Source: Allohoeflea poritis
GTDB lineage: Bacteria > Pseudomonadota > Alphaproteobacteria > Rhizobiales > Rhizobiaceae
Direction of reading: 5' to 3'
DNA: 64,000 bases
Assembly: GCF_027889715.1 (NCBI RefSeq)
Contig: NZ_JAPJZH010000005.1
Location: 1-64,000, forward strand
The position numbers and the translations under genes were made by a program. The notes beneath the pieces are model-generated. The model was not told the origin of the DNA. It did no database searches and worked only from the letters and a program-made list of their open reading frames with translations. Positions 1 through 8,594 of the stretch are shown here, in pieces (position 1 is the stretch's first letter; each line of letters starts with the position of its first letter).

Positions 1-74
1 ACGCGCAAGCCATTTCCTCAGCTTCATACATATCGCCGCCGCAATCCTATGGATGCGATGAATGTCGATTCAGC

Positions 75-812
75 CTAGAGCGCCGCGACCGCCGGCGCAT
101 AGAGCTGCCTGGCGTTGCCCTTCACCGGATCGCCATGGGCCGGCAGGACATGATCGAATTCCATCCCGGCCAGGATGCTGCGGATCTCGTCCGGATCGGG
201 CTTGGCGACCTTCCGCCAGCCGGGGCCGATATTGTGCGGCTTGATGAAGCCCATCATGCGCATCATCAGGCGCGCCGGCAGGTTGAAATAGCGGTTGGTC
301 GTTGCCCAGTTCTGCAGGCAGTCGCCGGAGACGACGATGCCGCCATCGCGTTCCAGCAACAACAGGCCCTCGGCGGTGGCGGTCGATTCGAACAAAGCCA
401 GCCGTGCATTCTTCAACGGAAGGCCGGTGTCGCGGTCAATGACAATATCCGGTGAAAAATAGGGCTCGGCCTTGCTGTCGAAACCGGGGACATAGGGAGC
501 ATCGACCGACCAGACCGTAGCGCCGTAGCGGTCCTTGTAGAAGGGATCGTCTCTGCCGTGAAATCCGGCGATGCGGATGATGTTGCTGACATTGCCAAGC
601 GCTTCCACCGCCTTCAGACCTGCCTCATTCAGACGGACCGAGTTGATCAGCGTGACCTCGCCATCCTCGGCCACGATGGTCATGTTCCGGCTGAAGCGGA
701 CGGGCAATGGCCCGCTAATGGTCATCGATCCGGTAACGAAGTGAATGCCCGCAAACACTTCGACAAGATCGCCATGGGCACCGGCCGGCGGGAAGGGTCG
801 CCTTTTCGTCAT
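75..812 (-). CDS. MBL-fold metallo-hydrolase-like protein
   Basis: This 245-residue protein resembles a metallo-beta-lactamase-fold hydrolase. An N-terminal beta-rich half leads to a degenerate metal motif, FHGRDD at about residues 88-93, where family members usually have HxHxDH. The later ligand positions look retained: GDCLQNW carries the Asp and LPAHGDP near the C-terminus carries the last His. The start at 812 is preceded by GGGAG; the open frame runs further upstream to 884 but without a better signal. It lies 93 bp downstream of the six-TM ABC-type gene on the same strand. The substrate is unknown, and the altered metal motif means hydrolase activity is uncertain. Confidence 0.75.
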   Translation of the reverse strand: MTKRRPFPPAGAHGDLVEVFAGIHFVTGSMTISGPLPVRFSRNMTIVAEDGEVTLINSVRLNEAGLKAVEALGNVSNIIRIAGFHGRDDPFYKDRYGATVWSVDAPYVPGFDSKAEPYFSPDIVIDRDTGLPLKNARLALFESTATAEGLLLLERDGGIVVSGDCLQNWATTNRYFNLPARLMMRMMGFIKPHNIGPGWRKVAKPDPDEIRSILAGMEFDHVLPAHGDPVKGNARQLYAPAVAAL

Positions 813-905
813 CCTGCTCTCCCGTGGACCGCTGTGTGGTGCGATCCCGCGGCGCAATATAGCTTGCCAATCATCACGCTCCAACTCGCACTGCCGAAAT
901 GCGCG

Positions 906-1769
906 TCAGGCCGTTTCCTGTGGCCGGTTGATGCGCTGCATGATCTCCGTCAGGCGCGACCAGCCCTGCAGGGTCATCGGCAGGACGAGGGCGGATTCGA
1001 CGAATTCCCAGGAATAGCTGATGATCGAAAAGATGGTGCCGACGCTGGCCGCGAGGTGCGTCGCCGCGAACCACAGATTGAAGACGATGAAGGCGAGCAG
1101 CACGAGGAAGATCGCGCCATAGACAAAGGCCTCGGTGTCGGAAAGCCTGATCTCGATGCGGCGCAGGCGGTCAAGGTGCGACAGGAGGCGCGCCGGCGCG
1201 CGTGATTCGAGGATCTTCACCTGCTTTTCCGTCTGGTGATTGTGGTCGCCGTTCAGGCGGAAGAAGCGTCCGTGGAATGCCCAGTAGATGAGGATCATCA
1301 GCACTGCGCTCGCCATTGCGGCATAGGACAGATACGGGTGGAAGGTGAACAGGATGACCAGCGCTATGGTCAGTTGAACGACGGAATTCATGACCGCCGG
1401 CATTTCGGTCTCGAGAAAGTCCACCAGTTCGCGGCCCATGCCCAGGCGGGCGTTCTGGCGCGAGACCGGGGCATTGCCAGATCGGCCGATCAGCTCGGTT
1501 CCGAGCGCGACACGGATGGTGCCGTAGGCGCGCGTATCGTAGACGCGCCGAGCGACTCCGATCACGATGAGGCCGGCCAGGATCGCCGCCAGCCTGATCA
1601 GCGCGTCCATGTCGCCCTTGAGCAGGCCGTCAATTGCAAATCCCATGAATAGCGGTATCAGCGCCGTCAGCGTCGTCTCGCACAGGGTCAGCAGCCAGGT
1701 CAGGCTGATCTGCCGCAGGAATTTCCGGATCAGTGTCGCGACCGTCAGCGGCTCGTCCTTGAGTATCAT
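906..1769 (-). CDS. ABC transporter six-transmembrane-domain protein, no ATPase
   Basis: A 287-residue membrane protein resembling the exporter-type ABC transmembrane domain alone. Hydrophobic stretches are seen at about residues 20-50, 55-72, 135-180 and 215-260, with a cytoplasmic-loop-like segment between. No Walker A, ABC signature or Walker B sequence is present and no ATPase gene is adjacent. It is transcribed divergently from the TetR gene at 1857, so it is the probable target of that regulator. Known family members are standalone six-TM proteins whose function is unclear; transport is only inferred. Confidence 0.7.
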   Translation of the reverse strand: MILKDEPLTVATLIRKFLRQISLTWLLTLCETTLTALIPLFMGFAIDGLLKGDMDALIRLAAILAGLIVIGVARRVYDTRAYGTIRVALGTELIGRSGNAPVSRQNARLGMGRELVDFLETEMPAVMNSVVQLTIALVILFTFHPYLSYAAMASAVLMILIYWAFHGRFFRLNGDHNHQTEKQVKILESRAPARLLSHLDRLRRIEIRLSDTEAFVYGAIFLVLLAFIVFNLWFAATHLAASVGTIFSIISYSWEFVESALVLPMTLQGWSRLTEIMQRINRPQETA

Positions 1770-1813
1770 TTCGGATTCCGATCGCAGGGGTTGCGGAAAG
1801 GCGTCAACTTATG

Positions 1814-1855
1814 AGACATATGTGTCTTGTAACGAATATCAAGATGTGATACAAG
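1814..1855. promoter_or_regulatory. Candidate TetR operator: two overlapping inverted repeats
   Basis: Between the divergent six-TM gene and the TetR gene lie two inverted repeats. AGACA (1814-1818) pairs with TGTCT (1823-1827) around a 4-bp centre. CTTGTA (1826-1831) pairs with TACAAG (1850-1855). The second arm ends one base before the TetR start codon and occupies the place where a ribosome-binding site would be. This is the usual geometry for an autorepressing TetR protein controlling a divergent neighbour. Binding is inferred from position and symmetry only. Confidence 0.5.
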
Positions 1856-1856
1856 C

Positions 1857-2417
1857 ATGTCTCAGAAACACGACCGGCGGTTCGCCCGCTCGCAGCAGGC
1901 AATCATCGAAGCCGGGATCGCCACGCTTCTGCGCAATCCGTCTGCCGGCATGTCCGAAATCGCAGATGCGGCCGGCATAGGCCGGGCGACGCTTTACCGG
2001 CATTTCGACTCGCGCGAGGCGCTGGTCCGCAAGTTGGCACTCACCTGCATGGAAGAGACGCAGGCAGCCCTGCAACCCCATGAGGATCTGTCCGGCCGGG
2101 CGGCGGTCGAGGCAATTATCGACGTGCTGATGCCGATGACGGACCGTTTCAGGTTCCTGGTCAGCCTGTGGTCACTTGTGGAGGGCGACGCGCAGGTGGC
2201 GCGGATCGAAGCACGGATGCGCGACGAGATGCTCGACATGTTTCAGCAGGGGATCGCGGCCGGCGACTTCCGTGCCGATCTGCCGGCGTCCTGGATGGCG
2301 GCGTTCTTCGACAGCACGCTTATGGCCGGCTGGACACTGGTCGAAGCGGGCTCGGCGACGTCGGCTGAAGCCGCCGCCTTCGTCAAGCGTTCCTTCCTCG
2401 CAGGGTGCGGGAAATAG
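1857..2417 (+). CDS. TetR/AcrR-family transcriptional regulator
   Basis: A 186-residue regulator with a typical TetR N-terminus. The helix-turn-helix is at about residues 30-53 (SEIADAAGIGRATLYRHF, then DSREAL), followed by an all-helical ligand/dimer domain. It is divergent from the six-TM membrane protein gene, and the palindromes at 1814-1855 sit in the shared promoter region, so it probably represses itself and that gene. No clear ribosome-binding site precedes the ATG at 1857, which may be a leaderless or weakly translated start. The inducer is unknown. Confidence 0.88.
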   Translation: MSQKHDRRFARSQQAIIEAGIATLLRNPSAGMSEIADAAGIGRATLYRHFDSREALVRKLALTCMEETQAALQPHEDLSGRAAVEAIIDVLMPMTDRFRFLVSLWSLVEGDAQVARIEARMRDEMLDMFQQGIAAGDFRADLPASWMAAFFDSTLMAGWTLVEAGSATSAEAAAFVKRSFLAGCGK

Positions 2418-2569
2418 ACCGGTCGTATCCGATCGGGCGCTGGCAGCCCTGGCCATAATCGGCACTGATGACCCGAATCATCAATCACGATTTCTCGCAC
2501 AAAATCCTCTCACATAGAGTGCGGCAAACGGCTGGTCTGATGGCCGCCGAAGAACAGGGAGGTGATATT

Positions 2570-3271
2570 ATGCAGCGGATGCCGATGATCGAGCGGGAGA
2601 ATATCTCCGGAGATCTTGCCGTCTTCTACGATTCCGTTGCAGCCTTGCTTGGCCGCGTTCCGCGCTTTTACCGAACGATTTCCAGCGCTCCGTGGCTTGC
2701 CATGTGTTTCTTGCCCATCAACGCCACCGCCCAGCGCCAGTGGCCGGGCACGCGCATCTCCGGACGCGTGAAGGAACTCGTCGTCATCAAGACCAGCCAC
2801 GTCAATGGTTGTGAATACTGCTATGCCCACAATACGGCGCTTGGCGCGGCAGCCGGCATTACCGAAGATGAAGTCATCGCGCTCAGTTCGGACGAATATC
2901 TGAAATCCGCGACATTGTCGGACGCCGAAAAGGCGGCCGTCCGCTGGGCCGAGGCAATGACCCGCAACACCGCCGGCAAGGACGATGCGCTGTTCGCCGA
3001 ACTCAAGGAGCATTTCCCGGACGGCGAGATCGTCGAGATCAGCATGGTCTGCGCCATGTTCAACATGATCAACCGGCTGACCGACAGCCTGGGCGTGCCG
3101 ATCGAGGAACAGGCCGAGATCGACCTGATCAAACCATCGCTCAATCTCGATCCGGCGAAGGTCAAGGACTACGTGTCCTGGATGGCCGGCTTCTGGCCGC
3201 ATGCCGATTTCGACAGCCTCAACAGGCAGGCCGCGGAGGCAGCGGAACGGCCGGCCGAGGCTGCGGAGTAG
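2570..3271 (+). CDS. AhpD-like / carboxymuconolactone decarboxylase-family protein
   Basis: A 233-residue protein of the AhpD/CMD alkylhydroperoxidase-like fold. The core shows ELVVIKTSHVNGCEYCYAHN at about residues 65-84, giving the CxxC redox pair followed by His that is typical of the family. The start at 2570 was chosen because GGGAGGTGAT lies just upstream; the frame is open back to 2468 but without a good signal. The C-terminus ends in an Ala/Glu-rich tail. It stands alone between the TetR gene and a convergent methyltransferase. A peroxidase or disulfide-exchange role is inferred; the true substrate is unknown. Confidence 0.82.
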   Translation: MQRMPMIERENISGDLAVFYDSVAALLGRVPRFYRTISSAPWLAMCFLPINATAQRQWPGTRISGRVKELVVIKTSHVNGCEYCYAHNTALGAAAGITEDEVIALSSDEYLKSATLSDAEKAAVRWAEAMTRNTAGKDDALFAELKEHFPDGEIVEISMVCAMFNMINRLTDSLGVPIEEQAEIDLIKPSLNLDPAKVKDYVSWMAGFWPHADFDSLNRQAAEAAERPAEAAE

Positions 3272-3316
3272 GAGACTACAGACGCCTTGCAGGCGACGCG
3301 CCGACCATTGTGCGCT

Positions 3317-4153
3317 CTAGCTCCGGCGCGCGACCAGGATGACCGGTTCGATCTGGTGGTCGTCGAGCGCCTTGGCGTAGTTGGAGAATTTCTCGGGCGC
3401 GTTTCCGCCGGTCAGCAGATGCAGACCGAGCGGCGGCGGGCCGTCGGCCTCGGCGGCGCGCGCGAAAACGTCCTGGAAGAAGCCGATCGCGAATTCCCTC
3501 AAATTCTCCTCTTCGACGAGCGTGAAGCCCGCCGCTTCCAGCAGGGAAACGGTTTCGTCGCGGGATTTCAGGAAGCTCGTTTCGTGTGTTTCCGCCCACG
3601 GAACCGGATAGCGCATGCCCGCGCCGGGCCCGTCCATGACATCGAAGATGCATAGCGGCGCGCCCGGGCGCATTGTCCGGGCCAGTTCGCCATAGAATGC
3701 GGATCGGTCGGCTATGTTCATCGCCACGTGGAAGGTGAGCGCGGCATCGAATTCCGCATCGCCGAACGGCATGTCGACCACGCTGCCCGTTTCGAAGCGG
3801 CACCGGTCCGAAAGACCCATGCGCTCCGTCAGCCGCCGCGCCGTTTCCACATAGTCCGGCGTCAGATCCAGGCCGGTCACCCGACACTCGCACTCGGCCG
3901 CCAGCACCCTGGCCGTTCCGCCGATGCCCGAACCGGCGTCCAGCACGTGCATGTCTTTCTCGAGCGGGAAGAGCTTCAATGCCTTCATCGTGGCAAGCCG
4001 GCCGGCCGTATGAAACTCGTCGACGGGCGCGACGTCCTGCGGGTTGATCCGGTCGAGCGGCGTGCCGCTGCGCTTCAGCCCGTCGATAATCGCGTCTTCA
4101 AGGTTGGGGCGGCTGTAATGGGCGGCAACAGCCCTTTCGAGTTCTTTCGACAT
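3317..4153 (-). CDS. SAM-dependent class I methyltransferase
   Basis: A 278-residue methyltransferase. The SAM-binding motif I is VLDAGSGIGG at about residues 68-77, followed by the acidic loop end GLDLT and the motif around GSVVDMPFGDAEFDAAL. The fold resembles the UbiE/glycine-methyltransferase-like group. The start at 4153 (MSKELER) has AGGGAG about 10 bases upstream; an open frame extends 25 codons further but the residues there look non-coding. It is convergent with the AhpD-like gene and upstream of nothing obviously related. The methyl acceptor cannot be deduced. Confidence 0.82.
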   Translation of the reverse strand: MSKELERAVAAHYSRPNLEDAIIDGLKRSGTPLDRINPQDVAPVDEFHTAGRLATMKALKLFPLEKDMHVLDAGSGIGGTARVLAAECECRVTGLDLTPDYVETARRLTERMGLSDRCRFETGSVVDMPFGDAEFDAALTFHVAMNIADRSAFYGELARTMRPGAPLCIFDVMDGPGAGMRYPVPWAETHETSFLKSRDETVSLLEAAGFTLVEEENLREFAIGFFQDVFARAAEADGPPPLGLHLLTGGNAPEKFSNYAKALDDHQIEPVILVARRS

Positions 4154-4282
4154 TATCCGGCTCCCTGTCATCGGCGTCCTGCGGATATTGTACCATCCAC
4201 CCGCTCGCCGCTTGATCCTCCTTGCCATTTTACAGTCGAAGGTGGCCTCAAGGCGGCAAATCCGGTCCCGGCGCTTCGCGGG

Positions 4283-5833
4283 TCATTCGTCAATGGCGTG
4301 AAGCTTGCTCTCGTCGATGGCGGCGATGACGAAAAGGCCGACAACCGCCGACAACAAAACGGGCCAGTAGGCAAGGCTCATGCCGGCGGCGAATGAGTCG
4401 CTGAGGATTGAACGGATCTTTTCGGCGTCCTGCGGGCTGTAACGGGAAAGCACGTCGGCGACCGCGGCAGTAGAGGTCGAACCGCCGCTCAAAGCCGACA
4501 GATCCGCAGCGGGCAGCGAGATGCCGGCCTGTTTGAGCGCCGCCTGGATACGGCCCGTGCCGGACCCGTACATGATGGCCGTCGCCACCGCCACGCCGAT
4601 CGCGCCATAGGCCAGGTGCAGCATGAAGGACAGGCCGCCGGCGAGACCGGCCCGCGACGCCTTGACCGCGCTGACAACGGCGGTGCCGGACGTGCCCACA
4701 CCCAGCGGTGCACCGAAGCCGATCAGCAGCATGGCGGGCAGAATGGCGTAGTAGCCCCAGCTGGCGGGCAGGATAATGACGGTCGCGCAGCCTAGGGCAA
4801 CCAGAATGTAGCCGGCAAACAATAGCCGCTTGGGCCCGAAAGGCTGATAGAAATTGCCCGCGACGATCGATCCGACCGCAAGAGGCAACATCAGCGGGAT
4901 CATGCCGAAGGAGGCGGTCAGGACCGACCATCCGAGCGTTTTCTGCATGAATTGCGGAAAATACAGGAATGCGACGAAGAATGCGGGAACCATCAATGCG
5001 TTGAGCCACAATGTCAGCACGAATTCGCGGTTGCGCATCATCTGCGGCGGCAGCAGCGGATCGGCGACCCGGCGCTCAACCAGCGGGAATATGAGAAACA
5101 GGAACACGCTCGCGCACAAAAGACCGATGACCGCAATGGACCCCCAGCCCCAGTCGGCGCCGACATCGAGCGCGAACAAGAGCGCCAATATGGCCGACGA
5201 CATGACGGCGATGCCGGCAAAATCGACCTTCTCGTTTTCGGCCTGCGGCGGCTGGCTGGAAAGCAGGCGAAAAACCAGCAGGGCAGCGATGCCGCCGAGG
5301 ACCGCGTTGACCAGGAAGAACAGCCGCCAGTCGCCGAAATCGGATGCAACGCCGCCGATCAGCGGTCCGATCACATTGCCGCTGGTCACGCCGGCCAGGA
5401 TAAGACCCATGACAAGGCCGCGCTGATCCTCGGTCGCATTCGTCGCGCCGAAAGCGATGATGCTTGGCCAGACAAGCGCGGCTCCGAACCCTTGAACCGC
5501 GCGGGCGGCAATCAGGAAGTAGATGTCGGGGGCCAGCAGGCAGCCGATCGAGGCGAGGACAAACAGTGCGAGGCCGATCAGCAGAACGCTTCGCCGGTCG
5601 CGGGTGTCGCCGAGGCGCCCGCCGGTCACCATGAACATGGCGAATGTCAGAGCGTAGATATTGAGAACCCACTGGGTCGTGGTGATGTCGGCGGACAGAT
5701 CGGCTTCGATGGCGGGCACGAGAAGCAGCGCGCCGGTAAAGTCGGTGCCGATCGTGAAGGCGGTGATCATCAGCGTGGCGATGCCCAGCACCGTGTGGCC
5801 GCCGACAGGACCCGATTGCTCTTGCGATGACAT
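4283..5833 (-). CDS. MFS transporter, DHA2-type (14-TM) drug/solute exporter
   Basis: A 516-residue major facilitator protein of the 14-helix DHA2 type. Helices run throughout, and the conserved loop 2-3 motif appears as GGRLGDTRDRR at about residue 75. Motif C-like GVTSGNVIGPLIGG follows in the fifth helix. Two in-frame ATGs exist, at 5845 and 5833; GGGGGA sits just upstream of the second, so 5833 is preferred. It probably exports a drug or metabolite across the inner membrane by proton antiport. No regulator gene is adjacent. The substrate is unknown. Confidence 0.85.
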   Translation of the reverse strand: MSSQEQSGPVGGHTVLGIATLMITAFTIGTDFTGALLLVPAIEADLSADITTTQWVLNIYALTFAMFMVTGGRLGDTRDRRSVLLIGLALFVLASIGCLLAPDIYFLIAARAVQGFGAALVWPSIIAFGATNATEDQRGLVMGLILAGVTSGNVIGPLIGGVASDFGDWRLFFLVNAVLGGIAALLVFRLLSSQPPQAENEKVDFAGIAVMSSAILALLFALDVGADWGWGSIAVIGLLCASVFLFLIFPLVERRVADPLLPPQMMRNREFVLTLWLNALMVPAFFVAFLYFPQFMQKTLGWSVLTASFGMIPLMLPLAVGSIVAGNFYQPFGPKRLLFAGYILVALGCATVIILPASWGYYAILPAMLLIGFGAPLGVGTSGTAVVSAVKASRAGLAGGLSFMLHLAYGAIGVAVATAIMYGSGTGRIQAALKQAGISLPAADLSALSGGSTSTAAVADVLSRYSPQDAEKIRSILSDSFAAGMSLAYWPVLLSAVVGLFVIAAIDESKLHAIDE

Positions 5834-5948
5834 GGCATCCCCCATATTTCGGTCCCGCTGATCGGCGGGCCGGTGTATTCACCGCTGTTTGCTTGTCCGG
5901 ACGACAGCGTATCCGGTGTTTGACGCGTCTGTCCACGCCACATCCGCC

Positions 5949-6164
5949 TTGACAATTGCCCGGCAATCCTGTTTATCCGCGCCATTCCGCGACGAGTTGA
6001 CAACTCCGAGCCGCTGACCGGGACCCGCGAAGGTATAAAGAGATCCCGGAAGCCAACACCCGGCAGCGCGATGCGCCCCCGGGTGCGTTTGTGCTTTGGG
6101 CTTGTCATTTCGGCACCGGATAACGATCTTTCGGGGACAGGCTCCGAGAGCAAGGAAATGATGG
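5949..6164 (+). promoter_or_regulatory. Promoter and structured 5' leader upstream of ffh
   Basis: The 331 bases between the MFS gene and ffh hold no gene. TTGACA (5949-5954) and TTTATC (5972-5977) are separated by exactly 17 bp, which fits a sigma-70 promoter. Downstream two hairpins can form: CCGGGA (6018-6023) with TCCCGG (6044-6049), and CACCCGG (6057-6063) with CCGGGTG (6079-6085). They would place a structured leader of about 180 bases before ffh. The region matches no leader class known to me. Confidence 0.5.
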
Positions 6165-7691
6165 ATGTTTGAAAGCCTTCAAGATCGCCTGGGTTCTATC
6201 CTCAACGGGCTGACCGGCCGTGGCGCGCTGTCCGAAAAGGATGTTTCGGCGGCACTGCGCGAGGTGCGCCGGGCGCTGCTCGAGGCCGATGTGGCGCTCG
6301 AAGTGGTGCGCTCCTTCACCGACAAGGTGCGCGAGAAGGCCGTCGGCGCGGACGTTCTGAAATCCATCAAGCCCGGCCAGATGGTGGTCAAGATCGTTCA
6401 TGACGAGCTGGTCGCCATGCTCGGCGAAGAGGGCGTTGCAATCGACCTCAACGCGCCGGCGCCGCTCGTCGTGATGATGGTCGGTCTGCAGGGGTCGGGC
6501 AAGACGACAACCACCGGCAAGATCGCCGCGCGGCTTGCCTCGCGCGACAAGAAAAAGGCGCTGATGGCGTCGCTCGACACGCGCCGTCCCGCCGCCCAGG
6601 AACAGCTACGCCAGCTCGGCGAGCAGACCGGGGTCGACACGCTGCCCATCGTCGCCGGCCAGTCACCGACGCAGATCGCCGAGCGCGCCGTTCAGGCCGC
6701 CAGGCTCGGCGGCCATGACATCGTCATTCTCGACACGGCAGGCCGAACCCATATCGACGAGCCGCTGATGGTCGAGATGGCCGACATCAAGGCCAAGTCG
6801 AGCCCGCACGAGATCCTGCTCGTCGCCGACGCGCTGACCGGCCAGGACGCGGTGAACCTTGCCCGCAATTTCGACGAGCGCGTGGGCATCACCGGCCTCG
6901 TGCTGACCCGTATGGATGGCGACGGCCGCGGCGGCGCGGCCCTTTCGATGCGCGCGGTTACCGGCAAGCCGATCAAGCTGATCGGCACGGGCGAGAAGAT
7001 GGATGCGCTGGAAGAGTTTCATCCGCGGCGCATCGCCGACCGCATCCTCGGCATGGGCGACATCGTTTCGCTTGTCGAGAAAGCGGCCGAGACGATCGAC
7101 GCGGAAAAAGCGCAGGTCATGGCCGACCGCATGAAGGCCGGCAAGTTCGACCTCAACGATCTGTCGGATCAGCTCAGGCAGATGCAGAAGATGGGCGGCA
7201 TGTCCGGTTTCATGGGCCTGATGCCCGGCATGGGCAAGATGAAGGACCAGATCGCCGCCGCCGGACTCGACGATACGGTCTTCCGCCGTCAGCTCGCCAT
7301 CATCTCGTCGATGACGAAAAAGGAGCGGGCCAATCCCGACATTCTGAAACATTCGCGCAAGAAGCGCATCGCCGCCGGTTCCGGCACCAATGCCGCCGAG
7401 ATCAACAAGCTTCTGAAAATGCACCGCCAGATGGCCGACATGATGAAAGCGATGGGCGGCAAGGGCAAAAAGGCAGGCATGCTCGGCAAGATGATGGGCG
7501 GCCTGACCGGCGGCATGGGCGGCATGGGCGGCATGCCCGATCCTAAACAGCTCGAGGCTCTGAAGAAGCAGGCGGATGCGGCGGGCCTCGGCAATTCCGG
7601 CGGTCTGCCCGGTCTTGGCGGCGGCACTGCCCTGCCCGGCCTTGGCGGCCCGAAACTTCCCGGCCTGCCGGGCCTGCCCAAAAAGAAGTGA
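6165..7691 (+). CDS. ffh: Signal recognition particle protein Ffh
   Basis: A 508-residue SRP54 GTPase, which with 4.5S RNA targets inner-membrane proteins to FtsY and the Sec translocon. The N domain covers about residues 1-90. The G domain carries the P-loop GLQGSGKTT at about 107-115, DTRRPAAQEQL at about 138-148, DTAGR at about 190-194 and TRMDGDGRGG near 250. The methionine- and glycine-rich M domain fills the C-terminal third and ends in a Pro/Gly/Leu repeat tail. It heads the run chorismate mutase, rpsP, rimM, trmD, rplS that is usual in Rhizobiales. Confidence 0.97.
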   Translation: MFESLQDRLGSILNGLTGRGALSEKDVSAALREVRRALLEADVALEVVRSFTDKVREKAVGADVLKSIKPGQMVVKIVHDELVAMLGEEGVAIDLNAPAPLVVMMVGLQGSGKTTTTGKIAARLASRDKKKALMASLDTRRPAAQEQLRQLGEQTGVDTLPIVAGQSPTQIAERAVQAARLGGHDIVILDTAGRTHIDEPLMVEMADIKAKSSPHEILLVADALTGQDAVNLARNFDERVGITGLVLTRMDGDGRGGAALSMRAVTGKPIKLIGTGEKMDALEEFHPRRIADRILGMGDIVSLVEKAAETIDAEKAQVMADRMKAGKFDLNDLSDQLRQMQKMGGMSGFMGLMPGMGKMKDQIAAAGLDDTVFRRQLAIISSMTKKERANPDILKHSRKKRIAAGSGTNAAEINKLLKMHRQMADMMKAMGGKGKKAGMLGKMMGGLTGGMGGMGGMPDPKQLEALKKQADAAGLGNSGGLPGLGGGTALPGLGGPKLPGLPGLPKKK

Positions 7692-7696
7692 CGACG

Positions 7697-7999
7697 ATGA
7701 CGACCGATCCGCAAGCCCGCCTCAACGAACTGCGCCGCTCGATCGACAATTTCGATGCCGCGCTGATCCACATTCTGGCTGAACGCTTCCGCTGCACGCA
7801 GGCAGTCGGCAAGCTCAAGGCCGAATTCGACATGCCGCCCGCCGATCCGGCGCGTGAAAAGCGGCAGGTCGAACGCCTGCGCAAACTCGCCGAGGAGGCC
7901 GATCTCGATTCCGATTTCGCAGAGGCCGTCCTCAATTTCATCATCAAGGAAGTCATTCGCCACCATGAAGCCCTCCGGCACCGCGCGGACGGCGAATGA
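7697..7999 (+). CDS. Chorismate mutase (AroQ class)
   Basis: A short all-helical protein of about 100 residues matching AroQ-type chorismate mutase, which converts chorismate to prephenate for Phe/Tyr synthesis. The typical start LNELRRSIDNFD is followed by LAERFRCTQAVGKLKAEF and the C-terminal helix with IIKEVIRHHEAL. Its start overlaps or abuts the ffh stop: a GTG at 7688 overlaps ffh by 4 bp and an ATG follows at 7697. The ATG is listed here, but the GTG is equally possible. It is co-transcribed with ffh and rpsP, a common Rhizobiales arrangement. Confidence 0.9.
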   Translation: MTTDPQARLNELRRSIDNFDAALIHILAERFRCTQAVGKLKAEFDMPPADPAREKRQVERLRKLAEEADLDSDFAEAVLNFIIKEVIRHHEALRHRADGE

Positions 8000-8053
8000 A
8001 CCCTTGAGGCGAACCCGAAACACCGAAAAAACAGCACTTCAAAGGAACAGAAA

Positions 8054-8530
8054 ATGGCATTGAAAATTCGTCTGGCCCGTGGCGGGTCGAAAAAGCGCCC
8101 CTATTATCACGTCGTCATCGCCGATGTGCGCTCACCGCGCGACGGCCGCTTCATCGAGAGGGTAGGCAAGTGGGATCCGATGCTGCCCAAGGACGGCGCC
8201 CGCGTCGAGCTCAATGAGGAGCGCATCAAGCATTGGCTGGATCACGGCGCGCAGCCGACGGACCGCGTCCTGCGTTTCCTCGATGCCGCAGGTCTTGCAA
8301 AGCGTCCGGCCCGCAACAATCCGAACAAGGCGAAGCTCGGCAAGAAAGCCCAGGAGCGTCTCGACGAGCTGAAGGCCAAGGAAGAAGAGGCCGCAGCCGA
8401 GGCCGCCGAGGCGGAAGCCGCAGCAGCCGAAGCGCCTGCCGAAGAGGCACCGGCTGAGGAAGCGCCCGCCGAAGAAACTCCGGCGGAAGAAGCGCCGGCG
8501 GAAGAGGAAGTAAAAGAAACCGCCGAATAG
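8054..8530 (+). CDS. rpsP: 30S ribosomal protein S16 with acidic C-terminal tail
   Basis: Ribosomal protein S16 of 158 residues. The first 80 or so residues are the standard S16 domain, beginning [19 protein letters not shown] and containing ERVGKWDP. Beyond it is a helical Lys/Glu/Ala segment (about 95-125), then a low-complexity tail repeating AEEAP up to the end. S16 is often only 80-90 residues, so this tail nearly doubles it; such tails are known in alphaproteobacteria. AAGGAA precedes the ATG. A hairpin follows the gene (8554-8580). Confidence 0.97.
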   Translation: MALKIRLARGGSKKRPYYHVVIADVRSPRDGRFIERVGKWDPMLPKDGARVELNEERIKHWLDHGAQPTDRVLRFLDAAGLAKRPARNNPNKAKLGKKAQERLDELKAKEEEAAAEAAEAEAAAAEAPAEEAPAEEAPAEETPAEEAPAEEEVKETAE

Positions 8531-8553
8531 GCCGGTTTTCGCATTATGATGAG

Positions 8554-8580
8554 CGGGCGGCATTCTTGCTGCCCGTTTTT
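8554..8580 (+). terminator. Hairpin with T-run between rpsP and rimM
   Basis: CGGGC (8554-8558) pairs with GCCCG (8571-8575), extended by a few inner pairs across one mismatch, and five T residues follow at 8576-8580. This looks like an intrinsic terminator or attenuator inside the ribosomal operon. The rimM start codon lies only 15 bases beyond, so readthrough must occur unless rimM has its own promoter. Confidence 0.6.
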
Positions 8581-8594
8581 GTTTGCAGGCGGAT

